From Apoderus coryli (Eukaryota > Arthropoda > Insecta > Coleoptera > Attelabidae), in assembly GCA_911728435.2 (NCBI GenBank), contig OU452205.1, forward strand, positions 12,778,260-12,842,259: DNA of 64,000 nucleotides, read 5' to 3'. Shown here in pieces: positions 12,431 through 25,700 of this stretch. The notes under the pieces are model-generated. The model did not search any database. It had not been told where the DNA came from and saw nothing but the letters and a program-made list of their open reading frames with translations. The stretch's first letter is position 1, and each line of letters begins with the position of its first letter. Made by a program: the position numbers and the translations under genes.

Positions 12431-12780
12431 ACACTATTTTCATTTCATTTCTATTTCTATTTTTACGGCGGGTGTTACCTATACATTGGATTTGATCGGC
12501 CTCTTTATGGTGGGATATATGCATTACTATGTGTATATGTAGATGGTACTAGTTTCCATATACCTACTGTTGTATATCTCATTGTGATTAAATGCAGGCC
12601 GATATTGTAGATGGGCAACGACTATGGTACTCTGACGAGCTCATAATAAGAGCAAAACGAATTCGTCAGTATCTGTCGACTCATGCCTCGGTCTGGTTCT
12701 ACTTAATTAGACTGAGGCCCTCCTAAATTAAACAAAATCCCTTGTGTAGGTAAAACCAGTCATTTTGTCCGCTATGCCAC
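12431..12780 (+). repeat. Dispersed 350-bp repeat, copy 1
   Basis: It shares most of its length with 18199-18532 and 42962-43295. Conserved blocks include GGTGTTACCTATACATTGGA, CCGATATTGTAGATGGGCAA and CTTGTGTAGGTAAAA. It has no conserved reading frame and looks like a SINE or MITE-type family. Clear tRNA boxes were not found. Confidence 0.75.
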
Positions 12781-13555
12781 GAAATTATTTTTCATAATTT
12801 TTTATGTAATCAGTTTCAGATACAATAATTAAATAATTTTAAAATATTACATTAGAATGAGTTACTCAGCTAACAAATTTTCAGAGCTATACACGCTTAA
12901 TAGCAACATCAAACAAAAATTTCAGAAAACATCTTGGCCACCTCCTAAGCTTATGGATATTAATTGAATGTCATATTCGTCATCAGATATTTCCGCATTT
13001 TTTTATGAAAGAAAAAATAGGCTGATTCTCAATCTGAAAGTAGGAAGTACGTAAATTATATTTCTGGTTTGCCTTGTCATCTTCGCTAATTTATGTTGTT
13101 AATTCCCTGTTACTAAGGTTCTTACTAAAATTGGGGTGCGATTGCGATGAACTTCCATATTTATAGAATACAATGTCGGAGGCTGAATTTATTAGCTTAT
13201 ATTTTTCATTGCTCAAGAAAATACATAAAAAATACTGTCAATAAAGCTTTTGCTGATATAACCTTCTACTTTTAAGGTTCGGCTTAATCGTCATATGTTC
13301 TCACTAACTCGCAATGCCCTTAAAGTTCAATAGGATATTCCTTTGCAGAGGCAATTTGAGATTAAATTTCCATAAATTAACATTTTAGCTCAACTGGACT
13401 GTAAAACTATATTTTTGTATTTAAGCAATGTTCCCCAGGGTGGGGCAAGAAACCGAGGAAAATTCACCTTAACGTAAAAAATGTTGGTATTAAAAAAACA
13501 TGTTGGGTTCATAACTCATAAGTATTTTATTTTAGCATTAACTTTCTAGAATTAT

Positions 13556-14690
13556 GACCAAACTTGGACAAAAGTTCTTTTTCAAAGTGATCCTTCGCAT
13601 TTAAAACTCTTTTTCGATGGACGCTCATCATGCAAAGTCCAACAAGCTGTTATTCCAACATTGTTGACCATAACCAAGTTTTTACCCGATGCAAGATGCT
13701 GAATGATCTTTCCATTGTGCAGGTAGTGCAAGGTTGTGCGAATGAAATTTGGTGCGCTTTTTTAATGTCTGTGTAAAAAGATTGCGCCTCTTTAACTAGT
13801 TCAATTTTTTTTAACTCCAAGTCTGACATTTCTTTTTTTTTTCACAGATTATACCATAGTTCCACTTCAGCCAAAATCTCATTTAAGTTGTAGTAGTCAC
13901 AAAAGATTTTGACTTGTTTTAAAAACTCAACAAATGGTAAAGCAAGAAATATATTAGGGTGTAATGAAAGCAACTCGTATGCTGGCAGATTCGCATTAAA
14001 GAATCGCTGTCCTAAAGACATTATCAATGAATCCAGATACGGAATTATGAAAGATCTCGTCCAGTACTCGGTACCAGAACCTGCTGGATGATTTGCACGA
14101 AGCGTTTGTCGGTTTTTAACTCTCCGTATTAATGACCTCGGCATTTTTTTCGGCTGCTTTTATTATGTTTAGGCTCGTCATTAACATTTTCCCGGCGTGT
14201 TTTTAAAAGGTTTGTAATTATTTTTATGATTCATACATTGTAATAAGTCCAAACTTTTGGAGTGCAAAACATTTACAACTGGTTGCAAGAATGTAGAATA
14301 TTTTGCTATTAAGCAGACACTAACAATAAACTCAGAATTTGAAGCAGCACAATGTATTTGAAAAGCTGCATTTGTCATCTGTTGAGAGCGCTTTTAAATC
14401 TGCCACGATTTTTACATAATGCTCCCTAAAAATGGCGATGCTTCTGTATTTTTGAGACCAGCGGGTCTCACAGAACATCGGCACGTTTGAAACGAATTTT
14501 CGCTGAAGTGAAGATTCTCAGAAAAATCTTATTATTTCTTTTATTGTGGCCACTGCTGGTTTAAATCGTTAACCACTAAATTAAGTTTGTGGCTAGCACA
14601 ATGAAAATACAGCCCCCGCGTGTCCTTTTTCCCGAATAATTTCAACCGTCATGCGATTATATTCGTCATACCCACGAAATCGAACTTTTT
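13556..14690 (-). pseudogene. hAT-superfamily transposase relic
   Basis: Minus-strand fragments appear in order from high to low coordinates. There is a CASHKLNLVVNDL-like block near 14620-14580, then VPMFCETRWSQKY near 14500-14460 and AAFQIHCAASNSEFIV at 14378-14330. The frame at 14144-13842 has NRQTLRANHP and SFIIPYLDSLIMSLGQRF. The C-terminal dimerisation block near 13720-13640 has CTTCTMERSFSILHRVKTWL. These are the landmarks of hAT transposases of the DUF4371/52-kDa-repressor-like type. Frameshifts and at least one in-frame stop after the TWLWSTMLE segment show that it is dead. The N-terminal zinc finger was not found. Confidence 0.85.
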
Positions 14691-15503
14691 AGGATGCGAA
14701 TATATCTGGCATACACCAGTTAAGAGGTTAAGGAAGTAAGTAGGGTAGCATCATTTGAATTTATTTTTTTTTTAGTTATATAATTTTATAGGAAGCGAAT
14801 AAATAAAAATTCACGGCAAAATCCGAACAGTAATTTCAGGAATTTTGTGAGGCAAAATATTTATTGGATATATAGAATTTAACAGCAACATTTTCATCCG
14901 TATATTTTTCTCCATTTAATAAGGAATTGCTTTATACCCACGTACATCAGACGTGCCGCCACGAAGTGATCTAACTGTTCCTTATTTTAACTATGCTATT
15001 ACTATAATATTCGATGATTTTATGTCTACCTACCGTTAAAACTACGAGTATATTAAAATGTTATACCTGATATATGCTTGATATTTTGAGTCCCTCTAAT
15101 TGTCACTGTGAGCAATTTGGTATTTTTAAAGTCTATAAAGCAGCTTTTTAATTTTAAATGGGTGATATTTTGATGAATGACTAAATCTATTTTAAAGTCG
15201 TGTTCTTTTTTGCATATACGATATGAAAATTAGAGTTTTTCTTTTAGCGTGAGTGTGGTTGTCTGAATTGTATCCATATACCTATTAATAACAATTATAA
15301 CAGCCGTTAAGAATTAAATTTTGGAAAACTACGAATCACTTCCTTTTAGCTCTGCATATCTATGCAATAGACAAAGATTATACGCAAAATAGCAAGCAAT
15401 AGACATATTGCGGATATGGACATGTCGACGAACTGATAGGCGTAGCTGAAGGGTATAAAAAGAGAGTCAAATCTTTAAAAATATCATATTTGTTATACTA
15501 TAA
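14691..15503. other. Non-coding, no recognised gene
   Basis: No supported exon. The sequence may include the remainder of the hAT element, but no terminal inverted repeat was identified. Confidence 0.35.
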
Positions 15504-16190
15504 ATGGAAAAATTACGTAATTTTCTGTGCGATATTGGCACACCACGAGCTCCTTACGCCGCCATGTTTGGGCATGATATTAAAGTCGGCCTATCCACAT
15601 CAGCTTTTTCAAAAGAAACTATTGAGAATCTACGAACCGAAGAAGAGCTTGAGAAAGTCGTCAGGGAATTTGGTGTAGAAGAACAGCGCCACCAAGACCA
15701 AAACGAAGACCAGTCTATGGATAGTGGCCCAGAAATAGACAATCCGCAAGAAGATGCTACTGAAGGTGACAATATGGAAGACGTCGACAATCATAAAGAA
15801 AACGCCAATAATATAGAAACTTCAGAAAATCATACCAAATGTGCAGAATGTGATGAACCAAGTACATAAGGTAATATAAGGTGTGAACTTTGCTTGTGCC
15901 AACCAAATATTCAGTCAAACAGAAGAGACGCAAAAATAAATTTAGAAAATCAAGCAAAGAAGATGAAAGCTTTATCTAATTCCAAGTTCCTCCATGTTCC
16001 GCTGGAGATACAGTGAGAGTGAAAATTCAAGACGTTGATCGAGGTAGGGGCGATTTTAGAAACATTCTCATGGCAGTTTTCGAGAAAACCGATGACGATT
16101 TTTATAAGCTAGCAAACGAGAAAGGAACAATAGAGGAAATGTTTTTCAGGAACCAATTTTCTGTGTGCAGTGAGAAAATAGTAGTGTAAC
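15504..16190 (+). pseudogene. KRBA2-type integrase C-terminal relic
   Basis: The open frame at 15504-15869 starts with the integrase-type block TPRAPYAAMFGHDIKVGLS and TEEELEKVVREF, then an acidic linker and a CAECDEPS zinc-finger start that breaks at a stop. The reading then shifts frame: AKINLENQAKKMKALSNSK near 15930-15980, and GDTVRVKIQDVDRGRGDFRN to NQFSVCSEKIVV at about 15998-16188. This order is that of transposon-derived proteins annotated in insects as KRAB-A domain-containing protein 2-like. The DDE core is absent. The matching Cys-rich tail of the same protein family lies 1.5 kb away, at 17738-17935, on the other side of the duplication boundary. Confidence 0.75.
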
Positions 16191-17737
16191 AAAACAAAGA
16201 CACACTGGCAATAGATCTTACTTTTGTCCTACCCTGTATATATATTTGGGTAGTTTTGGATATTTTCTCTCAGTTTTATACCTAACATGTCTGAAAGTAT
16301 AATATTTTTGTATATATCATACATCTGTAAGTAATAAATTTATTATCTTGGGTGCCTGGGATAAAGAATTTATACCTAGAAAAAGACATTTTTTCAAGTC
16401 GAAAATATTGTGTTTGTTTATGAGTTAGTCCAAAGATAAAATGCATATATTAGAAAAGATAACCAGATGTTTCAGTTATAGGATGGTCAAAACATTTAAC
16501 ATTCTCGAAACGCCTTCATGTAAATTAAATGTCGGACTTATATTATTATATACAGAAGCTAGTAGTTGGGGAGTTAACAAGGTTTCCCATAACAAAGAAT
16601 AAATATAAAGGACGCAGAAAATATGAACACGGGTTTTCATCCAGTTAGCTTTTCTGGAGATTAAGGAGTCAGTATATAATCGTATTGTTCCTAACTTTAC
16701 AAACAGTATAGTGTCTTGTTGATCTTCTGAAAAATCTCCAACATAGGAAATGTTAACAATTAACAACCGTTATTAAAGTCGACATAAAAATGTATCTTAT
16801 TTCTGAATCTCTCACCTTGTAGATGTATCTTTATGGGGGTATATTGTAAAGATGCCGTTTTTTCTGATTAGCTATTTTCAATCTAGTACCTACTTCTTAT
16901 GTATGTTAAGTGTTTTGGAAATACAATCGGATTTCGAGTTTCGATTCGTTTTAGTCTTAGAAGGGTCTAGATGTACCAATTTTATAAAGTTAGAAGATTT
17001 CTCACAGTTAAGAATTATTTTCTAGTTTTTGTTTTAAAGTATACCATTTCATTTTATTCTGAAGTAGTGAATTTGTATAAAGTTTCTTAATAATAATCGA
17101 AGTTAAAGTTTCAGTAAGTTCTTTGTGAATTCTTTTAATTGAAGGCCTTTTTGTTTCCAATCAATTTTTATAAAGATTAAGTTGTTTCTTTTGGTAATTG
17201 AAATAAATTCAGTTTTCAATTGTAATTAAAGTTTCGTATGGAAATTAATATAATTATTCGAAATTAGATTAATTTACCTATTTTAAGTTGTACAAGTAAT
17301 GACTAAGATTTTCTTCTAAATTTTCAATCTCGTTTAATTGTTTTATTCTTTTTTTTATTTATACATATTTATTTCTTTGTTGTTATTCATTTTCTTTATT
17401 AGTTTCAATTATTAAATTAGTTGTTTTGAGCCGAAACCTTTGCGTTGTATTTCTAATAAAGTTTTCGTTATGTTGTTGACAGAAGGGTCATTTAATTATT
17501 GTTTTCCTTTTAAATAAAAAGTGGGTGGCCGACAGAGATGCAGAATTATAATTATATTATATTACTTGAATACAGATTAATAAAGTTAATATTCTTTGGT
17601 TGTTCTTCTTTAATTGAAACCGCTCGTAAAGCTTGATTCGAATCCGTAACAATTTGAATAGCATATTGGGATTCATTCTGGACTGAGCTATAAAATTAGT
17701 ATTCTTTCTGAATGTAAATAATACCCGCTAATTCAAA
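16191..17737. other. Non-coding AT-rich sequence across the left duplication boundary
   Basis: No exon is supported. The duplicated sequence begins at about 16271 and is nearly identical to 41031 onward. The stretch separates the two parts of a KRBA2-type protein, so it may be an insertion in, or an intron of, that relic. Confidence 0.4.
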
Positions 17738-17935
17738 ATGGTTACAGTAGATCTGGAAAGTGTATCACCAGAAAAGAAGAGCTTACGTCAGCTTGCAAAC
17801 GAACAATCGCTTTTAGGAGGTCAAGGTTATAAACGATGTAACCGTAAAACTAAATGCATGACCAGTAAGTGTAAAGCTATTGGAAATCTTTGCAACTCGA
17901 AATGTCACAGCAGCTTGTCTTGTTTGAACAAATAA
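17738..17935 (+). pseudogene. Cys-rich tail of KRBA2-type transposon protein (unit A)
   Basis: This 65-residue frame has a Ser/Leu-rich start (SLRQLANEQSLLGGQGYKRC) and then a CxC-like array: C-N-R-K-T-K-C, TSKCK, LCNSKCHSSLSC. The arrangement follows the integrase region in KRBA2-like transposon proteins and probably binds zinc. Nothing upstream in frame belongs to it, so it is likely a relic exon. The unit B copy at 42501-42698 encodes the identical peptide. Confidence 0.6.
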
Positions 17936-18019
17936 GCACTCGTGAGTAGATTACCTTTAAGAGAATGCAGTTTTAAAATTCTTATTTTTACTCGTAAACA
18001 ACATTAATGGCCTTGTCAT

Positions 18020-18195
18020 TTATGGTACATCCTACTTTAACCAAGCGAAAGCGGATAAAACGCGGTTTGCCCGGGTAAACCCCGAAACGTGTACAATTCC
18101 AAATATATTTTGGACTTTACCCAAGAGTCTTGGGTATTACGCAGTTTACCCGGGTAAACCTAGTTTTACTCGCTTATCTAACTTTACCCGTAACA
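18020..18195. mobile_element. Short palindromic MITE-like repeat with two CCCGGG palindromes
   Basis: GTTTGCCCGGGTAAAC at 18065-18080 and the perfect 16-bp palindrome GTTTACCCGGGTAAAC at 18144-18159 sit in an inverted arrangement. The flanks GGATAAAAC and GTTTTACTC are also roughly inverted. The whole has no coding content. The same block is in unit B at about 42783-42958, with the second palindrome at 42907-42922. Confidence 0.5.
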
Positions 18196-18198
18196 TAT

Positions 18199-18532
18199 AC
18201 ACTATTTCATTTCTATTTTTACGACTGGTGTTACCTATACATTGGATCATTTCGTTCTCTGTATGGTGAGATATGCATTACTATGTGTATGTAGATGTTA
18301 CGGTTTACATATATCTGCTGGTGTATATCTCGCTGTGCGTAAATGGAAGCCGATATTGTAGATGGGCAACGACTATGGTGCTCTAACGTGCTCATAATAA
18401 GAGCGAAACGAATTCGTCAGCATCTGTCAATCCATGCCTTGGTCTGGTTCTACTGAATTAGACTAAGGCCCTGCTTAATTAAACAAATTTCCTTGTGTAG
18501 GTAAAAGCAGCAATTTTGTCCACTATGCCACA
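18199..18532 (+). repeat. Dispersed 350-bp repeat, copy 2 (unit A)
   Basis: Homologous to 12431-12780 over its full length, with scattered substitutions and small indels. Confidence 0.75.
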
Positions 18533-18552
18533 ATAGTATATTGTGCAACGAA

Positions 18553-18607
18553 CATGAAATGACATATTTCCTACGAGTATGATCGTTCGTAGGAAATGGT
18601 CATTTCA
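18553..18607. repeat. Hairpin at a unit A/B divergence point
   Basis: CATGAAATGAC-ATATTTCCTACGA pairs with TCGTAGGAAATGGTCATTTC through a loop of about 10 nt, with one bulge. In unit B (43316-43373) the right arm extends to CATTTCATGTG and the stem is longer. In unit A the right arm is cut short and followed by about 150 bp not found in B, which has about 65 bp of different sequence before the units realign. Confidence 0.6.
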
Positions 18608-19613
18608 CATAGACTATTAAAATTTAAACTCGTTCCTCTACATGAAAAATATTCCATGAACAGACAACACCGTGGACATGAACCGTTTTCACGGGCCCTA
18701 TATAGAGAATAATAATAGTACCTGGCATAGAGAGTAGAGCCAGTGTACATTATTATAATACCAAATGAGTTTGGCCGCTGGGCTGTGATGTCACACAAAT
18801 TTTCGAGGTAAGCATTCCATCCTATGTGCTTTAGATGTTATTGGCCAGACACCCCAGGAACGGGCCTGCTCAGCAACCCCACTTTCATTCATACAGAGGT
18901 TCAATTGATTTTCATTTAAAGTCTATGTATAAAATTTGAAATACGTGTATTACCAATAATTTGACTTTCATATATTATCATATTCATGACCTAATTACGA
19001 AATCAAAACTTGCATAAAAAATTCGTGGATTCAGGTTTAGACTAAGTCATAATATGTAAAACCGTATGTATGGATTTACCTAGATTTGAATGAATGAATG
19101 AAATGTTTTCCTATTGGCTGCCACTGGTTTCATGTAATCCCCGAAATTACTTCGAAAGCTTTCTGTTGTCATGCTTTATGTTAGTTTTCATCCAGGTAAA
19201 TATAACAGCCGTAGCATGACCTACCGTATGTAGGGTCTTAAATTCCCTTCGGTTTGTGTGTTGGAGTTGGTATTTATCACAATTTACAGTTTATGTTAAG
19301 CTAACCAGCATGCCCGATGATGCCCTTATGTAAATTTAGGAAACCACATTTTTAATTACCCTTTTGAAACTTTAACGCTTACAGTTATTATAAAATCATA
19401 AACTTCAAAAAACTATTAAACCATGATTTCCTCCCTCTTATAATATTTATTATAAATTTCACGTCAACAATTTTAAACAACACAAGTTAACTTATTATTA
19501 AATCTAAAATTAATCAACAAAATATTAATTCAATTAACAAATTCAACATAAACTAAAAAACAATTAATTAAAAACGTAGCAAAATACTCATACTAAAATA
19601 TTAAAGGTGTCTA
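18608..19613. other. 3' flank of the coiled-coil gene, no separate gene
   Basis: No exon is supported. The part from about 18765 is shared with unit B. It probably includes the 3' untranslated region of the minus-strand gene that ends at 19614, with AT-rich tracts just past the stop. Confidence 0.4.
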
Positions 19614-19703
19614 TTAAAAATCCATTTTTCTCTTCTTTGAGCCAGGTGTTTTCTGTACGTCAGGTTTCGAATATGATTTCAAAAACTGCTCAAACGTGTC
19701 TTC
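19614..19703 (-). CDS. Coiled-coil gene A, coding exon 5 (last)
   Basis: The acceptor TTTGTGTCTTTAG precedes GAAGACACG. The exon encodes 29 residues, starting EDTFEQFLKSYSKPD and ending GSKKRKMDF, then TAA. It joins exon 4 in phase 0. The basic KKRK cluster at the very C-terminus looks like a nuclear localisation signal. The exon is too short to stand out as an open frame and was found by its splice sites and by conservation in unit B (44285-44374). Confidence 0.7.
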   Translation of the reverse strand, partial: EDTFEQFLKSYSKPDVQKTPGSKKRKMDF

Positions 19704-22700
19704 CTAAAGACACAAAATATAAATTAGAATTGAGATAGTCAATCACTTTTGCTAATATATTTTAAAAGAGTTCAACTGTAAGTACAGTGTGTTCTAGAAA
19801 AGGTTATTCATAAAGCTGGTAGCCACATTTTATGATGTTCTAGGGTCAAAGATTCAGAATAGCGAAAACTTCAGTTGTTTAGGGTTTGGAAATGTAAAAC
19901 TGACTAATGGATGTGGCGTTTGATTTATCTATTTTTAGATTGCTGGACATTTTTAGTTTGTAACAATATCAGAGTACTTTCACTAATAAAGAGGTCCTAT
20001 TCGGAAGTTACCCATGGAAATTCCTCTTTTTTCCCTCTTGTTTGACGAACATTTCTACAGAAATATAAAATATTAGTAAACAATAACGTTATGTGGATGA
20101 ATCTGAAATACATAAAACTGAAAATGGCGCTGTTTCCTAACAAAGGAAATATATCCATGTAGGTGCGGTTTTCTATCCTAAATTCCTCGAACATGGACAC
20201 CATAACTGCTATAAATAGATCGGTCCTATCAAAATATCCAATGTGATCTAAATTGTACTCTGTAGCGTGTTGTGTCCCATAGTAGATACCATTACAGTGA
20301 TAACAGTGAGAAGATCTTTATGCACCTAGCCGCTCAACTAGCTTCTACCAAACCGCGATCCCTCTCTGTCGGAAAAATCTAATTCCTCCTTTACGTGGAC
20401 AGAGGTGGAAACAGACTCGACCGGCTCTCGATAAGACCTTAGGAACCTTGAAGGGACGGGAGTGGTACAAGATAACGGAGCGCGCAAAAAGCCTAATCCA
20501 AGGTGTAAAGCAGTCTATACCGATGTGTATGAATGGCACCGTGAGTATATACGATGCCATGAAGAAGCCTCCAGGATACCAGGAGAGTAATTTGCCTTAC
20601 ACCCCTGTAAGCGGCGCGGTGGATGTGAACCTTAATCATTGGGACAAAAACGAACCAGCACAAAAATAAAATAGATGAAGAAGGCGAGGAGAAAGGGGTA
20701 GATCAGTGATCCGTTCAGTAATCTCGTGGTAAAGATTACCTTGGACCAAGCGTTGGAAAATAAGCGGAATCAAAAACGACTGGTGACCAAATCTTTGAAG
20801 GGTTAGAGTATAAACTCTAAACCTTTGTAAAAATCTGTGGTCCAACGTATAAGAAGCTACGAAGATAGAAACTTGCTGATAATACTGGCAAATATCAGCA
20901 AGGATCTTAGAAAGGGCGCGACTGGCAGCAAACCCGGACCAGACTCTAAAACTTCTCCATAACCTCAAAAAGACCTAAGAGTTGCAGTCAAGGACACAGG
21001 ACGTCTGTTTCTCATTACTTTCGGGAAGTGGCACTATTCCAAAGCATTTTATAAAAAGGATTCATGGCGGGCTTGGATGACTCGCGCTAATCAATTATCC
21101 AAAAATCAAGACCAAGGTTTTTCTACCAATAAGTCAGCTGATTTCGTTCTTGTTAAAGACTAAAAATCGTAGACATATTTGGAAGAAATGCTAATACACC
21201 TCAACCAATTTACATTTAGCCGCATGGCGACTGAGACAGATCTGCACCAATTAGTAAGTAATATGGTCTGAAACTAGACAGTTGTTATGTGAAACCTTCA
21301 TGGATATACGTGATAGATTCAAATAACTACATTAAGAAATATAAGAATCAATGAGACCTGCTGCAATGGATGAATGGCATATACCGCATTAATGATGTAA
21401 AACCTTGTTATATAGACGATCTAGATTACTGCATAGTTTAGCGAGTTTGGTGTTGTAAACACCACAGATGACCGAGTCCAGGGAAAATTTAACAATATAG
21501 TAAGGGAGAAAGCATGCAACTGGTCTTTGATGTAGCAAGAAACTTGGAGTACATGAATGAAAAAATTAAGCTGCCAAGTCAGTAACAATCGCTATCATAA
21601 GGATGAAGAAAAGAGAGAGACTCAGGTAGAAATCATTCAAATGTCCAGGGAGGTATCTTGGAATTATTTTATATAAAGACTTTAAAGTTTAATACAGAAT
21701 GTAGTCAAACAATTGATATTTTATAAGGCTTGACTTGATTAATAAATACAAGTGTATTCACTTTTATCTAACCTACAATTTCTTCTTTTATTAGAGTCTT
21801 ATTATGTACTTTTATCCAACCGAACGCACATTATTGAATAAATATAAAAGAAAAAGCAGAGAGAATACTAAAGTAACCCAGATACCTGCACAGTAAGACA
21901 TGAGGGCTGAAACCAAAGATGATACAATGGGTGTATATTGCGGGAGTCCTACTTATAACTTATAATAACATATTCATCCCTAATTAGATGGATAAAGATA
22001 GCGCAGCCTAACATTGATATAGCTGAGTTAGGAAGAGAACCGCTACTTGCCTGCTTAACTCGCACGAAAACTTTTAAATACCCCAACAGCGGCAATAAAA
22101 TTACTGCTCAACCTCCCACTCTTGCATATTACGGACAAGGAAAATAAAGACAAATATGAGCAAAGGCATCTTAGATATGCCAACGGTCATAGTGATTTTA
22201 ATATAACCTTCAAAAAATCTACAATAAGTCGAGAGATTTTTTATCTTGCAAACAACGAGAGACAGACGGGTCGATACCCACTGGTTGAAGTGCTTGAGAA
22301 GTTAATAGTGAGACACGATGTCAATATTTATATAAACAATATAAATATTCTTTTTTTCTTGAACCCGTCTTTATTACTTTATAATGGATTTTTTTCTTGG
22401 GATGAGGTTTTAATTAAAACACAATTGTAAGTGAAACCAACTCTTGTTTCAGATGTCAGACAACAACAACGTTTCGGCAATGCATAATTGGCTCAAAGAT
22501 AAATTTACAGAAAACATAGACAAACATTACAACAACTACATAAATATAACAAAAATTGCACATAAATTTATTTGTGTAAAACATATAGGTACTATGTGTT
22601 ATATCTCTATAGTGTTTCTCATTATTATTTACAAAATATACAGGTTATGCAATTTTCCCTTACCTAAATCGTCTCCTGTTCATCACAGACATTCAATTTT

Positions 22701-25700
22701 TCATAAATTAAAATTGCGTCGTTCGAAATTAATTTTTATTTCTACCTATAAGGCACACGTTGGTTGATATATTAGTTTTTTTTAGTTTAGACATCTTTTT
22801 TATATTTTCACTTTCTTTTTCTGTTTACGAGGGTTTCTTATTAAATTATTAAGTAGGCACATAACACATTTGAACAACACAGAAAAAAATGATATTAGAT
22901 TAGAAGTAAATAACGCTGTTACAAATCAAAAAAAATCGAAATAAAAACCTAAAAAACAAAGATAAACTAAAAATAAATCAAAACTTAAAAAAAACAACAA
23001 AAAATTTTATAAAAGGAAATCCTGTTATTGTGATATTACTACCTGATCTGTCAAACAAAACTGTTATTATGAATAAAAATGATTACACGAAAAAAATAAA
23101 TGACCTACTAAACGATACTTCTACATACGAGCTCACAAATAGGGATCCGACGAACATTTACCAAAACAAACATAATAACCTTGTAAGAAACTGGGAAGAT
23201 AAGGGGTATATATATCTCCAACCACAGCCACAAAATTAAAAATACATAACGCATTACCACCGAAACTATATGGCCTACCAAAGCTACACAAAACAAACAT
23301 ACCACTGAGACCAATAGTATCTCTCACCCAAGCCCCAACTAAACCTCTCTCTGATTTCTTAAAGTCTATATTAAAAAATATAATAAATAAAAATGAATAT
23401 TACATAAAAGATTCCTTCGATTTCAAAAACAAACTAAACAACAGAACAGTCCCAGAAGACCATTCACTAATATCATTAGATGTCGTCTCGTTATACACCA
23501 ATATACCAATTGAGGTAGCATTAAAAATAATTGAAAAGAAATGTTCTGAAATAAATAAATATACAGATATCCCTCTAAATGGCTTTAAAGAAGCACTAAA
23601 ATTCACTCTTACATCAACCTATTTTGATTTCCAAAATAAAATTTACAGACAAATTAATGGCGTGGCCATGGGCGCATCAATCTCAAGTGTAGTGGCTCAA
23701 ATAGTGATGGAAGACCTTGAAGAAAACATCATAAAATCCCTAAACTTTAAACTAATTTTCTTTTATAGGTATGTAGATGATTGTTTGGCCCAGCACCTAC
23801 CAACCAAAATTCTTTCAATTCATATCATCTGAATTTACAATAGAAGAGAAATAGAAGAAAAAAATAGTATAAATTTCTTAGATTTGACCCTAATAACATG
23901 TAATAAAAAAATAAGAACAAAATGGTAAATGGTATACAAAACCTACATGGTCCGGACGATACACCAACTTCCTCTCTAACCATCCTCTTTGCCAAAAAAA
24001 GTGTCGTAATAGGACTAGCCGAGAGAGGAATCATGTTAACTGACCCTGCGTACAGGACTGAATCAATCAATAAAGCAAAAACGTCCCTCCAAGACAATTA
24101 ATAGACAAATTATTTAAAAAAAAGTATTCATAAATGGTACGAGTACAATGGTAACAATGCCAGTCACAACCACAATAAGACCACCCAAACATATGTATCA
24201 CTTCCTTATGTAAATGGCCTGTCCGAAACTTAAAAAAAACAAATTAAAAAAAAACATAAAATTACAACTTGCCATAAGAATACAAACATATTAAAATCTG
24301 AAATATATACACCATTAAAAACAAAAACACCTAAAATGAAGAACACCCATGTAATATACAAAATTCCTTGCAAGGACTGTGAAGACAATTACATCGGACA
24401 AACTAAACAATATCTAGAAAAAGGACTAACTAACCACAAAAACCCTAATTCTACTCAGACAGCTCTAAAAAAACATATTACCACAATATTAGCCAAAGAA
24501 CAAGAAAGACGAAAAAGAGATGATTTGTATCAAAAAATATCCTAAGCATTAATGATAGAACATATATACAATACCTTAGTCATATTTATAAAGTATTCCA
24601 TCATCCACCATCAATTATGCCTACTTAACAATTTAATAACAAACCCTCGTAAACAGAAAAAGTAGCTGACAATATAAAAAAGATGTCTAAACTAAAAAAA
24701 ACTAATATACCAACCAACGTGTGCCTTATGGGTAGAAATAAAAATTTATTACGAACCACGCGAGGACACAATTTTAATTTATGAAAAATTGAATGCCTGT
24801 GATGAACAGGAGACGATTTAGGTAAAGGAAAATTGCATAACCTGTATATTTTGTAAATAATGATGAGAAACACTATAGAGATACGAGGGTTGCCTTTGAT
24901 ATTTCGGGATTTGGCAATCGTGGTGTTGCAATCTGGCAACTGACAGCTCTATCGTAAAGTTGGACATATTTGAGGTTATACGTACTCAGAACCTTTTGAC
25001 ATACGAGCGCTATTTGTGTTTACAGTAACTTAAAAGATTCATCTCGGCCCAAAAACGGAATTAAATCGTCGTGCGATTATTTTTTACAACTTTCGACGTG
25101 GATTAACTCTGCAACAGTGCATGGATGAACTTAATTCAATTTTTGCCGATGAAGCTCCATCAAGGACCAGTGTTTAGCGATGGTATGGTGAATTCAATCG
25201 AGTTCGTAGTTCACTCCAAGACGAATTTCGTGAAAGTCGTCCAAAATCAGTTGTTGTTCCGAAAACCATTGCTGCTGTGCGCGAACTGATATTGCAAGAT
25301 CGTCATGTGACCTATCAAGAGATTGAGACAACCTTAGGCATTAGTAGGACCAGCATACATTCAATATTGCATAAACATTTGACTGTCAAAAAAATTTGTT
25401 CGCGTTGGATTCCACACAATTTGTCAATCGCACAAAAAAAGACTGGTGTCAGTTGGTCGAAAGAAATGCTCAAAAAATACGATCGCGGTGCTTCGAAACA
25501 CGTCTATGACATCGTGACAGGTGATGAATCGTGGATTTACGCGTATGAGCCCGAAAGTAAACAGCAGTCGACTGTATGGATGTTTCAAGATGAGCCAAAT
25601 CCAACAAAACTTGTTCGCGCACGAAGCACTTCCAAGCAAATGGTCGCCTGTTTTTTCGGAAAACCTGGACATGTCACAACCGTACCACTAGAACAACGCA

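Noticed and set aside
16476..16766. 96-codon minus-strand frame repeated at 41239-41529
   Set aside because: Its conservation is explained by the recent duplication. It has no motif and is surrounded by non-coding AT-rich DNA.
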